Shown here one piece after another: positions 21,362 through 28,731 of a stretch of 28,731 bases of DNA (positions are counted from its first letter, which is position 1; every line of letters starts with the position of its first letter). The stretch comes from B46-G9 sp964581175 (GTDB taxonomy: Bacteria > Desulfobacterota > DSM-4660 > Desulfatiglandales > Desulfatiglandaceae). The stretch spans positions 1-28,731 of the forward strand of contig CAZONI010000046.1 of the NCBI GenBank assembly GCA_964581175.1, in the 5' to 3' direction. The translations under genes and the position numbers were made by a program. The notes under the pieces were generated by a model that ran no database searches, was not told where the DNA came from, and was given only the letters and a program-made list of their open reading frames with translations.

Positions 21362-21727
21362 ATGGAATTCAAACCGATCAATCTCAAAGAGAAATTATCC
21401 AAATTTTCGGACCATTGGGCACCTAGAATTATCGCTCAAATGAACGACTACCACCTTAAGGTCGTCAAGTTTCAGGGAGAATTTGTATGGCACAGTCATA
21501 TTGATACGGATGAAGTCTTCATGGTCCTCGATGGCGAGATGTCGATTGCCTTTCGAGATGGTTCAGTAGAGCTGAAAGCAGGCGAATTGTTCGTGGTACC
21601 AAAGGGCGCAGAGCATAGACCTTTTGCCGAGAAGGAATGTAAAGCAATGCTTATTGAACCGGCCGGTACTATTAATACCGGCGGTGCCGGCGGTGGAATG
21701 ACAGCCGACGACAATATATGGATATAA
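21362..21727 (+). CDS. Cupin-domain protein, 121 aa
   Basis: A single cupin barrel with the first motif WHSHIDTDEVFMVLDGEM (two His and a Glu for the metal) and the second motif LKAGELFVVPKGAEHRPFAE with the third His. The substrate is unknown; small cupins of this group are often found beside other small enzymes. The start could also be ATG 21359, one codon earlier; GGGGAT lies 8-13 bases upstream. It ends in a Gly-rich tail (TGGAGGGMTADD). Possibly co-transcribed with the MaoC gene. Confidence 0.85.
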   Translation: MEFKPINLKEKLSKFSDHWAPRIIAQMNDYHLKVVKFQGEFVWHSHIDTDEVFMVLDGEMSIAFRDGSVELKAGELFVVPKGAEHRPFAEKECKAMLIEPAGTINTGGAGGGMTADDNIWI

Positions 21728-21755
21728 AAAGCAGATAACCCTGTCAGCGGATAGC

Positions 21756-21783
21756 AAAAAACCGCGCTCGGAGCGGCGCTTTT
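21756..21783 (+). terminator. Probable intrinsic terminator after the cupin gene
   Basis: AAAAACCGCGCT pairs with AGCGGCGCTTTT around CGG, with a bulged G and one mismatch, and ends in a short T-run. Located 28 bp after the cupin stop. Confidence 0.4.
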
Positions 21784-21872
21784 CGGCCCGAGGTCACACG
21801 CGCGGCGCCGGTCGGCGTATTGCGACGAATAGCATATGAATGTCAACCTGCGGACCTCTCACGTGAATACGT

Positions 21873-23486
21873 ATGAATGCAAGCCCTGAGAATATTACCA
21901 CATGGTCCCCCCTGCTCAGGCCGGTATTCCGGACACTGTGGATCGCCACGATTGTTTCCAGCATCGGGACCTGGATGCAGGGCACCGCTTCGGCCTGGTT
22001 GATGACATCCCTTACGTCTTCGACGCTGATGGTTGCCCTGGTTCAGACCTCGACCACCTTGCCGGTTTTTCTTCTCGCCCTGCCGGCCGGTGTTTTTGCC
22101 GATGTGTTCAACCGACGCCGGCTGCTGCTTTTCACCCAAAGCTGGATGCTCACCGCAGCTGCAGCCCTTGGGTGGCTGACTCTTTCCGGTCTGACCACTC
22201 CTTGGCTGCTGCTTATCCTCACCCTTCTGCTTGGTCTCGGGGCCGCCATAAACGCGCCTTCCTGGCAGGCGATTGTGCCCGAGTTGGTGTCGCCACCGGA
22301 GATCCCGTCCGCGGTCGCGCTCAACAGCGTAGGATTTAATGCATCCCGAGCCATCGGCCCGGCGCTCGGCGGTCTGGTCCTCGGGGCCTTCGGCGCAGGC
22401 GTGGCTTTTCTCATGAATGCCGCGTCGTTTCTGGGGGTCATGGCGGTTATCTTCTTGTGGCGGCAAGCCCCGCGGGAAAGCTCTCTGCCGACCGAGCACA
22501 TCATCGGCGCAACCCGGACAGGCATTCGCTACGTGCGGCACGACCCTGCACTACGCGCCGTGTTGATCCGCGTCGTCTCATTTATTACCTGCGCCAGCGC
22601 CCTCATGGCGCTTCTACCGCTGGTCGCTCGCAAAGAACTTGGCCTCAGTTCCGAAGGCTACGGCTATTTATTGGCTTTTTTCGGCGCAGGTGCGGTAGCC
22701 GGGGGAGTGGTTTTGCAGGGCCTGAGGCGAAAATCTTCAGCGGACTTGCTGATCGCCCTGGGAACGCTGGTTTTTGCGGCGGCCCTGATTGTGGTGGCCT
22801 ATGTCCATATCTTCGCCGTGGTGTGCACGGCGCTGGTCGGCGCGGGAGCGGCCTGGCTGGCATTGATTTCAAGCTTCAACAGCAGCGTTCAGACAGTCGT
22901 CCCTTCCTGGGTAAGAGGCCGGGCATTGTCCATGTACATGCTGGTGCTCTTCGGCGGCATCGCAGCTGGAAGTGCTGTCTGGGGAACGGCTGCGGCATTT
23001 CTCGGACTTCCTCTGGCGCTTGCCGCGGCAGCCGCCACCCTCCTTCTCGGCTTCGCGGCCACGGCCGCCTATCATTTGCCGGATGTCACGACATTGGACC
23101 TCAGCCCGTCAATGCATTGGCCGGCGCCTGCTGCAGCGATCCAGCCGCACCCGGAGAAAGGTCCCGTCTTGGTCATGATCGAATATCTCATAGATCCCGC
23201 ACAGGCGCACCCGTTTAAACTCGCTATGAAAAAGATGCGGAGCTTTCGTCTTCGGGAAGGCGCCATGCGCTGGAGACTCTTCGTCGACGCGGCCGAACCT
23301 CGACGATACCTGGAAACCTTTATGCTGGAATCCTGGATCGAGCATCTGCGGCAGCATGAAAGGGTGACCGTTGCGGACCGCGAACTGGAAAAGACCGTTC
23401 ACGCGTTTCACACCGGGCCCGAACCACCCGTTGTCAGCCATTTCCTGGGGGAGACCCTGCCCAAGGAAGGTGAACATCGGACCTGA
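21873..23486 (+). CDS. MFS_3-type exporter with C-terminal ABM-like domain
   Basis: A 537-residue inner-membrane transporter. About 12 transmembrane helices fill residues 18-400. The MFS_3 (EntS-like, PF05977 type) marks are visible: SIGTWMQGTASAWLM in helix 1, LPAGVFADVFNRRRLLLFTQ in loop 2-3, and FNASRAIGPALGGLVLG in helix 5. Residues from about 422 to 520 form a soluble dimeric alpha-beta-barrel-like domain (VLVMIEYLIDPAQAHPFKLA up to LETFMLESWIEHLRQHERVT), a normal extension in this family. Probably a drug or siderophore exporter with unknown substrate. No clear ribosome binding site before ATG 21873. GC content is higher than in the flanking genes, suggesting separate origin. Confidence 0.88.
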   Translation: MNASPENITTWSPLLRPVFRTLWIATIVSSIGTWMQGTASAWLMTSLTSSTLMVALVQTSTTLPVFLLALPAGVFADVFNRRRLLLFTQSWMLTAAAALGWLTLSGLTTPWLLLILTLLLGLGAAINAPSWQAIVPELVSPPEIPSAVALNSVGFNASRAIGPALGGLVLGAFGAGVAFLMNAASFLGVMAVIFLWRQAPRESSLPTEHIIGATRTGIRYVRHDPALRAVLIRVVSFITCASALMALLPLVARKELGLSSEGYGYLLAFFGAGAVAGGVVLQGLRRKSSADLLIALGTLVFAAALIVVAYVHIFAVVCTALVGAGAAWLALISSFNSSVQTVVPSWVRGRALSMYMLVLFGGIAAGSAVWGTAAAFLGLPLALAAAAATLLLGFAATAAYHLPDVTTLDLSPSMHWPAPAAAIQPHPEKGPVLVMIEYLIDPAQAHPFKLAMKKMRSFRLREGAMRWRLFVDAAEPRRYLETFMLESWIEHLRQHERVTVADRELEKTVHAFHTGPEPPVVSHFLGETLPKEGEHRT

Positions 23487-23717
23487 TTTTCCCTGGGGTT
23501 TCGAAAGCGTTCCTATGAGAACGGAACCGTAGGCTGAGAGCAAGCAGGCATTACATACTCGGTTATGTGTGGCACATTACTCATAGGTGGCATAGACTAA
23601 GGAAAAGCTCGGCCTTCAAGGTGAAAAGGCGTAAAGTGGTTGGGCTCTGACAACCGAACAGCGCCACCCTTTTTGTTGAGATTTTGAAATAATCAGGACA
23701 GTTATTGGGAGCTCTGA

Positions 23718-24581
23718 GTGACTATGGAACACAACAGTATGCAAAGTGATTTTTCCTTTAGGATTTTACCGGTGATTGAAAAACGGGTATTCAGGATGGG
23801 TATTGCCGGCAACTACGGAATAGATTCTTCTGATGTCGAATGGGCCGCGGAGCAGGGGGCCAATTACTGGGTCTGGGGCGCCAGTTTTAAAAAAGTCACC
23901 GCAGGGATCAAGGAAGTAATCAGAAAAGACAGAGAGAAGAATGTGGTGGCACTGCTTGGCTGGGGGTTCTTTGGCCGGAAGGTACGCCGAAGTGTTGAAA
24001 AAGCTCTGCTAAAATTAGATACCGATTACCTGGATGTTTTCATACTGGGGTGGCTGGGACGCACCTCAATTTACAGCCAGGGGATTGTCGATTCATTGTT
24101 GAAGCTTAAACAGGAAGGCAAGATTAAGGCTATCGGAACCAGCATCCATGACCGGAAACGGGCCGGACAATTGGCCCTGGATTCAGAGCTCGACCTGCTG
24201 ATGATTCGCTATAATGCCAAACACACCGGAGCGGAAGAGGATATCTTCCCGCATTTAAAAAAGCGGCATCCTGCTGTTGTCAGTTATACGGCGTTGGCGT
24301 GGCAGCAGCTAATAAACCCGGTGAAAGGGATCGAAATGGTCCCCTGGCCGGACAGCAGCGAAAAGGCTCAAGTACCTCCTTTGACGCCTGAACTCTGCTA
24401 CAGATTCGTGTTGTCAAATCCTCATGTTCATGTGGTTCTGACCGGTCCGAAAACCAGGGAGCAGCTGATGGGAAATCTACGAGCGATGCAGCAGGGGCCC
24501 TTGACTCCGGAAGAATTGAACTGGATTCGACAATATGGAAAACTGATCAGATCCAAGAAAAGATTTGATTATGTTAAATAG
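23718..24581 (+). CDS. Aldo/keto reductase-fold protein lacking the usual catalytic residues
   Basis: A 287-residue TIM-barrel protein of the aldo/keto reductase superfamily, recognised by KLDTDYLDVFILGW, LLKLKQEGKIKAIGTSIHDR, IRYNAKHTGAEEDIFPHL and the C-terminal SNPHVHVVLTGPKTREQL nucleotide-binding part. The canonical tetrad is absent: the D-x-A-x-x-Y region reads NYWVWGAS, the Lys strand reads VVALLGWG, and the H-W-P strand reads ILGWLG. So the classical NADPH reduction is doubtful, though a subfamily with these changes seems to exist. GTG 23718 with GGGAG (23709-23713) is the likely start; ATG 23724 is possible. Confidence 0.8.
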   Translation: MTMEHNSMQSDFSFRILPVIEKRVFRMGIAGNYGIDSSDVEWAAEQGANYWVWGASFKKVTAGIKEVIRKDREKNVVALLGWGFFGRKVRRSVEKALLKLDTDYLDVFILGWLGRTSIYSQGIVDSLLKLKQEGKIKAIGTSIHDRKRAGQLALDSELDLLMIRYNAKHTGAEEDIFPHLKKRHPAVVSYTALAWQQLINPVKGIEMVPWPDSSEKAQVPPLTPELCYRFVLSNPHVHVVLTGPKTREQLMGNLRAMQQGPLTPEELNWIRQYGKLIRSKKRFDYVK

Positions 24582-24683
24582 TCCATACCACGAGCAAACG
24601 AGGAAAAGGGACGGATTTAAGCGAAAAAGGGGACACTCGCCACCTCGCGGCCTGTAAAGCGCAACGTTCGGGAGATAAAAAAG

Positions 24684-25160
24684 ATGATTGAAGTGACGCC
24701 TATAGGAATCATTCACACGCCCTTCCTGGAACTCGAAGGTATGCCCATTCAGCCTGCCGGTGCGGTCGGTGTGAAAGGCACAATCGAGGTATTTGAAGAA
24801 TTCCGAGCCGGATTGAAAGATCTCGAAGGATTCTCGCACATCATACTTCTCTATGTTTTTCACCTCAGCAAAGGATTCAATTTGGAAGTAATTCCTTTCC
24901 TGGATAACGTGTCCAGAGGAGTGTTCGCAACACGCGCTCCCAAAAGGCCCAATCCCATCGGGATCTCATTGGTTCAACTTGATGCAATCGAGAACGGCAT
25001 GCTTCACGTCAAGGATGTTGACATTCTGGACGGCACGCCTCTTCTCGATATCAAACCTTACGTACCGGAGTTTGACAATCGTCAGGGAGTGCGCACGGGA
25101 TGGCTTGAACATGCCAGGGACAGGGTCTCAAAACAAAAATCAGATGATCGCTTCAAATAG
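24684..25160 (+). CDS. trmO: tRNA (N6-threonylcarbamoyladenosine37-N6)-methyltransferase TrmO
   Basis: A 158-residue TrmO/YaeB (TsaA-type, UPF0066) protein. The family marks are present: TPIGIIHTPF at the start, GLKDLEGFSHIILLYVFH, GVFATRAPKRPNPIGISLVQ and VDILDGTPLLDIKPYVPEFD. It uses S-adenosylmethionine to N6-methylate t6A37 in tRNAThr, which helps ACY codon reading. The length fits single-domain archaeal-type members. The start ATG 24684 follows GGGAG (24671-24675). It is followed after 30 bp by the ATP-grasp gene on the same strand. Confidence 0.9.
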   Translation: MIEVTPIGIIHTPFLELEGMPIQPAGAVGVKGTIEVFEEFRAGLKDLEGFSHIILLYVFHLSKGFNLEVIPFLDNVSRGVFATRAPKRPNPIGISLVQLDAIENGMLHVKDVDILDGTPLLDIKPYVPEFDNRQGVRTGWLEHARDRVSKQKSDDRFK

Positions 25161-25190
25161 AATCACCGACAAATCACTCCACGGGACCTT

Positions 25191-26499
25191 ATGCATCGGA
25201 GCCCCATCAAACCTCTTAGAATCCTATTCTCAGAAGGCTCGAGCCTGACCGCGCGTGAATTCCTCAGCGTACTGGGGCCCGCCGGTCACCACATCGTAAT
25301 TGTCGACCCAAACCCGGCATGCATTTGTCGATTCAGCCGCTGGACAAGGCGGATACACCACGCTCCCGCTCCGGGGCTTGATCCTATGGGCTACCTCGCG
25401 GCTGTCAACGCTTCACTCTTAGAAGGGCACTTCGATGTCCTCCTGCCCACCCATGAACAAGCATGGTTATTCGCAGCGGGCAGCAGCCTGCTGGGACCCC
25501 GCGCGCGCGTGGCGGTTGCACCGGCACACGCGTTTTCCCAGGTTGAAAGCAAGATCGAATTTGCGCGCCTGCTCGATGATGCCGGCCTTCCACAGCCGAA
25601 ATGGGGATTGGCTGCTTCTGAGGACGAACTCGAGAAGTGGAAACCTCCCTTCTATCTCAAGGCGCCGTTCAGCACTGCCGGAACAGGCGTGCGCCGAGTG
25701 TCGAATGACGGAGACGCGAAGGACGCTTTCACGGCTCTCCGGACTTCGTGGCACGAAGGCCCGATCATGGTGCAGGCCGTGTCAGGGGGGCCGGTACGCG
25801 CAGGTGCAGGCACTTTTCGATCGCGGGCACCTGATCGCTGCTCATACGAGTGCTCAAACGGCGGTCGGCATCGGTCCGAGTGCGGCCGGTCGCATAAGCG
25901 TAGATCATCCTTTTGTCCGGCACGACGTCGCTGCTCTGGGCGAACGTCTGAACTGGCACGGCGGCATAACGCTTGACTATCTGTTTAGCGGGCGCGACTA
26001 TGCGTACATCGAATGCAATCCACGAACGGTGGAGCCGGCAAATGCGGCTGCGAGCGGCGTTGACTTGCCTGGGTTGCAACTTCGCCTCTCGCTTGGAGAG
26101 CATCCCGATCCGGTTCCATCAGGGCAGGCAGGGGTGCGCACCCACAGCTCGCTCGCGATTGTCCTCGGCACTGCCGCCTATCGTCGTTCCGGCGCGGCGG
26201 TCCTTCGGGAAGCCCTTTGCCTGGCCTTCCATCGCGGCCCGTACAAACGAAGCCGCGAATGCCTTACGCCCGTTTTCGCTGACTTCCCGAGTTTGATCCC
26301 GCTCGCAATGGTGACCGGACGTGCCTTATTCTCGCCCGTCTCTGTTGAACGGTTTGCCGCCTCGGCAGTGAAGGCGTACTCGGTAACGCCGGAAGCAATC
26401 GAACGGGTTACAAAAATGGCGTCGGACGCAAGAGGACCTGACCATATATCGAGCGACGCTCAGATGTGTTGCAAAAACAGGGCGTCGAACATGGTTTAA
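25191..26499 (+). pseudogene. ATP-grasp ligase gene, frameshifted at a six-G run
   Basis: The N-terminal half (25191-25784: LRILFSEGSSLTAREFLSVL, later FDVLLPTHEQAWLFA, KIEFARLLDDAGLPQPKWGL and PPFYLKAPFSTAGTGVRRV) is a pre-ATP-grasp and ATP-binding part. The C-terminal half continues in the +1-shifted frame from about 25791 (GRYAQVQALFDRGHL) to 26499, with GGITLDYLFSGRDYAYIECN PR carrying the Mg ligands E and N. The shift falls at GGGGGG, 25785-25790; five Gs would restore one frame of about 435 residues. It may be a genuine mutation, a phase-variable tract or a sequencing error. ATP-grasp ligases of this sort join a carboxylate and an amine; the substrate is unknown. Confidence 0.75.
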
Positions 26500-26627
26500 C
26501 CAAGTGCCGCTTCCGACGCTGCTCCGCCGCGCCGGAGAGCACCACATTGGGCACGCCGGCATAAGAGGCTTCATAGAAAAAAGGCGCGTGCTTTTGGCAA
26601 AACCAAGGACTTGAAAACGGGGATATC

Positions 26628-26808
26628 ATGAAAGAATTTAAAGGCAAGGTCGCAGTAGTCACCAGCGCAGCGAACGGCATCGGAAGGGCGATAGCCGAGC
26701 GGTGTGATCGGACGCGAAGATGCGCTGGTTTTAGGAGGTTTGGGGACGGCAACATTTCCCGGCTATCCGGCTGTCATCATGAAATACACCAATCTGATAT
26801 CATAGAGG
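26628..26808 (+). pseudogene. SDR N-terminal fragment joined to another gene's 3' end
   Basis: The first 25 residues (MKEFKGKVAVVTSAANGIGR followed by AIAER) are a clear SDR start with the TGxxxGIG glycine motif (here TSAANGIG, with G changed to S). After 26702 the SDR match stops. From about 26703 another frame reads GREDALVLGGLGTATFPGYP, then AVIMKYTNLIS and a stop, looking like the C-terminus of an unrelated, unidentified protein. It is a junction of two gene remnants, 15 bp before the aminotransferase start. Confidence 0.5.
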
Positions 26809-26814
26809 GGAACT

Positions 26815-27984
26815 ATGGAACATGTTTACAGCTGCACCGGACATGAATTGAAGATCCCAAATATCGTCGGCAGTCAGGGAGTGTATCTGTTTGATGATAA
26901 AGGAAAGCGCTTCATGGACTTGGAATCGGGAGTCTGGTGCATTTCCATCGGGCACAGAAACGAGCAGATTAACAGAACCATCACGAAGCAGATTGATTCC
27001 TTGATGCACGCTGGGTTTTGCTATTCCAATCAGATCCTTGAAGAATCATCAAAATCGATCCTGGATATCACTAATTTTATTAACGGGAAGTGCGTCTTTC
27101 TTTGTTCCGGAAGTGAAGCCATCGAAATATCGAGGCAGATATCAAAGCACCTTTCCGGGAAAAAAATGTCCATGACACTTCATGACTCATACCTTGGCGC
27201 ATACGTTTCTGTGACCGACAGAACCAAGGGCTGGTATATATTTAACTGGGAGAGGTGTAAGGCATGCAGGGAAAACGACATTTGCGATCCTTCCTGTGAA
27301 GCATTGCAGAACATCCCGGAAGATATATCGGACTTTGTATTTGAACCGGGAAGTTCGTCAGGTTTTGTGAGGTTCCCACCAAAGACGTTGATTCAGAATA
27401 TAGTCAAAATCATTCGCAATAACAGCGGGAAGATAATCGCAAACGAAGTAACGACAGGTGTCGGCCGGACCGGAAAATGGTTTGGGTATCAACACTATGA
27501 TATCGAACCTGATTTGATAGCGATTGGGAAGGGAATCGGAAACGGATATCCGGTCAGTGTTGCGACAATCAACCAAGCTACGGTGAGCGAGTTGGAAATG
27601 AAACCGCTTAAGTATGCCCAGTCCCATCAGAATGATCCTTTGGGAGCTGCAGTTGTGCGGGAGGTTATACGAGAGATTGAAAACAACGATCTGATCACAA
27701 AAGCCGGACAGAAAGGGCCTGTATTCTTATCCGAACTTGATTCCCTCGTAGATAACGAGATTGTCCTTGATGTCAGGGGAAGGGGAATGATGTTCGCCAT
27801 GGACCTGCCGAACAAAGATGTCGCAAATGAGATCTATGGTGATCTTATTGCCCAGGGATACATCCTGGGAAATAGAGGGGCTTCATTTCGAATCGATCCA
27901 CCACTTATAATGACTGAAGCGGAATTTGACGGATTCATCGACGCATTTAGGGCCGTAATAGTATCCAAAAAATCTAACACATAA
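26815..27984 (+). CDS. Class III PLP-dependent aminotransferase with a cysteine cluster
   Basis: A 389-residue class III (acetylornithine/GABA-type) aminotransferase, cytoplasmic. The PLP lysine is K239 in LIAIGKGIGNGYPVS; GRTGKWFGYQHYDIEPDLI is typical. The residue that normally binds the pyridine nitrogen (D of the DEVQTGxGRTG motif) is N210 in IIANEVTTGVGRTG. An insertion near 148-161 contains CKACRENDICDPSC, four cysteines as CxxC-x5-C-x3-C, a possible metal site not usual for the class. The protein is shorter than the usual 420-450 residues. ATG 26815 follows GAGGGG (26805-26810). The substrate is unknown. Confidence 0.85.
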   Translation: MEHVYSCTGHELKIPNIVGSQGVYLFDDKGKRFMDLESGVWCISIGHRNEQINRTITKQIDSLMHAGFCYSNQILEESSKSILDITNFINGKCVFLCSGSEAIEISRQISKHLSGKKMSMTLHDSYLGAYVSVTDRTKGWYIFNWERCKACRENDICDPSCEALQNIPEDISDFVFEPGSSSGFVRFPPKTLIQNIVKIIRNNSGKIIANEVTTGVGRTGKWFGYQHYDIEPDLIAIGKGIGNGYPVSVATINQATVSELEMKPLKYAQSHQNDPLGAAVVREVIREIENNDLITKAGQKGPVFLSELDSLVDNEIVLDVRGRGMMFAMDLPNKDVANEIYGDLIAQGYILGNRGASFRIDPPLIMTEAEFDGFIDAFRAVIVSKKSNT

Positions 27985-28265
27985 CATTTTGCGTCACGAG
28001 GTTCGGCCAGAGAGCGTGCTTCACTGGTGAGCAAATCGTTCGTCAAGGTGTCAGGGGTGCCCGCGAGTTTCGCTCACTGCATGTCACGCTCTCCGGAAGG
28101 ACCTTCTCATCTCTTTCGAAAAAACGCTGCCCGAATGACCTTCCTGTCTCGATTCCCAGTCCGCCAACCATTTTCTTTGGACGGACGAAGTCTTTTGCGG
28201 TCACAACGGGTCGCGTGATTCAGTCTAAACAAACAAGGGGCTGAAAAACCCTTTTGGGAGGAACG

Positions 28266-28731
28266 GTGGGATCTGAAATAGAGAGACGTGTGGAACAGGC
28301 GAAGGCAGGAAACCGGGAGGCTTTGGAGGCTGTAATCTTTCATATCCAGGACCGGGTCTTCGGACTCGCACTGAGAATGCTCGGACATCCCGAAGACGCT
28401 GAGGATGCCGCTCAGGAAATTCTCATACGAATCATTACTCATCTGGCAACGTTCCGCGGAGAGAGTTCGTTCACCACCTGGGTCTACCGGATCTCGGTCA
28501 ATTACCTTCTCTCCACCCGGAAGAGAAAGGCCGAACGGCAATATTTTTCCTTCGAGGCATTCGCCGAGGAGATCGACAGAGGTCTAGTCTGCCGCCGGCC
28601 GGGGACTCTTTCGGAAGCGGAGATAGCCCTGCTCGCCGAAGAGATGATGATCAGCTGTACCCAGGGTATGCTGCTTTGTCTGGATCGCAATCATCGAACG
28701 GCTTATATTCTCGGGGAAATATTCGAGGTCA
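28266..28731 (+). CDS. ECF-family RNA polymerase sigma factor (3' end outside window)
   Basis: 155 residues before the edge. Region 2 is clear: LGHPEDAEDAAQEILIRIIT, then HLATFRGESSFTTWVYRISV, with the D-A-E-D-x-x-Q-E and W-x-x-x-I-x-x-N motifs. The linker is followed by the beginning of region 4 (CTQGMLLCLDRNHRTAYILG EIFEV), a Cys-containing version seen in a group of ECF sigma factors. It directs RNA polymerase to stress or envelope promoters; the anti-sigma gene, if any, would lie to the right. The start is GTG 28266, after GGGAGGA (28256-28262). Positions 27985-28265 hold no gene. Confidence 0.85.
   Translation, partial: MGSEIERRVEQAKAGNREALEAVIFHIQDRVFGLALRMLGHPEDAEDAAQEILIRIITHLATFRGESSFTTWVYRISVNYLLSTRKRKAERQYFSFEAFAEEIDRGLVCRRPGTLSEAEIALLAEEMMISCTQGMLLCLDRNHRTAYILGEIFEV

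Noticed and set aside
21843..22541. 232-codon open frame on the minus strand
   Set aside because: Antisense to the MFS exporter; its composition (G, R, Q, P-rich) is typical of GC-rich shadows and no family is visible.
1..28731. CRISPR array, tRNA, rRNA or complete insertion sequence
   Set aside because: I looked for regularly spaced repeats, tRNA-like arms and transposase motifs and saw none.

Overview
The window looks like chromosomal DNA of a free-living anaerobe of the Desulfobacterota (former Deltaproteobacteria). This is inferred from the gene repertoire (DUF362 ferredoxin-like protein, MFS_3 exporter, many small enzymes), the many strong Shine-Dalgarno sites, the degenerate intergenic repeats and, above all, a probable selenoprotein. 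It is not a tight operon region. It is a string of mostly single genes, nearly all on the + strand, each with its own ribosome binding site, separated by 100-900 bp of repeats, gene relics and hairpins. This is accessory, recombination-prone DNA.

Left part (1-7600). The 3' end of a DUF1156 DNA methylase is followed by short independent genes: SDR, DUF2059, a small AT-rich unknown, DoxX, SpoIIAA/STAS-like, a PIN toxin with a Phd antitoxin, an ORF6N-DUF1697 chimera, a small membrane protein and a second SDR. Between them lie a four-copy repeat family (712-868, 2539-2676, 4308-4436, 7298-7423) and several hairpins resembling decayed integron attC sites, some ending in GTTAGGC. A group II intron 3' relic with a recognisable domain V (6411-6444) abuts the start codon of the second SDR.

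Middle part (7600-17600). A truncated DUF362 relic meets a convergent ankyrin protein. Next come a decayed arginase-family relic and a toxin-antitoxin locus whose RelE-type toxin has an internal deletion while the antitoxin is intact. A SIMPL protein follows. Then comes the main discovery: an MGMT-family protein (11890-12225) with an in-frame TGA exactly at the catalytic cysteine of the PCHRVV motif. Downstream of it is a hairpin with the architecture of the E. coli fdhF SECIS element (bulged stem, GGUC loop). After it lie a membrane protein, a truncated cupin, an M23 peptidase, a MaoC hydratase, a cupin, a metallo-beta-lactamase-fold hydrolase, a small membrane protein, an isoprenylcysteine methyltransferase-like protein and an isochorismatase-fold hydrolase. 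A second repeat family, a small hairpin with compensatory changes, occurs at 4513, 10208, 12247 and 14819.

Right part (17600-28731). A near-perfect 97-bp palindrome precedes the minus-strand DUF362/4Fe-4S protein. Then follow a YefM/YoeB module, a second methyltransferase-like membrane protein, a two-domain MaoC hydratase, a cupin, an MFS exporter, an aldo/keto-reductase-fold protein without the usual catalytic residues and TrmO. The window ends with an ATP-grasp gene frameshifted at a six-G tract, an SDR fragment, a class III aminotransferase carrying a cysteine cluster, and the start of an ECF sigma factor gene cut by the window edge.

The genes do not form one pathway. They share stress and DNA-damage defence (MGMT, toxin-antitoxins), small-molecule detoxification (SDR, MBL, isochorismatase, AKR) and CoA chemistry (MaoC). 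Three toxin-antitoxin modules in 28 kb, abundant relics and the same-strand layout suggest gain and loss of cassette-like units. I see no integrase, tRNA, rRNA, CRISPR array or complete insertion sequence.
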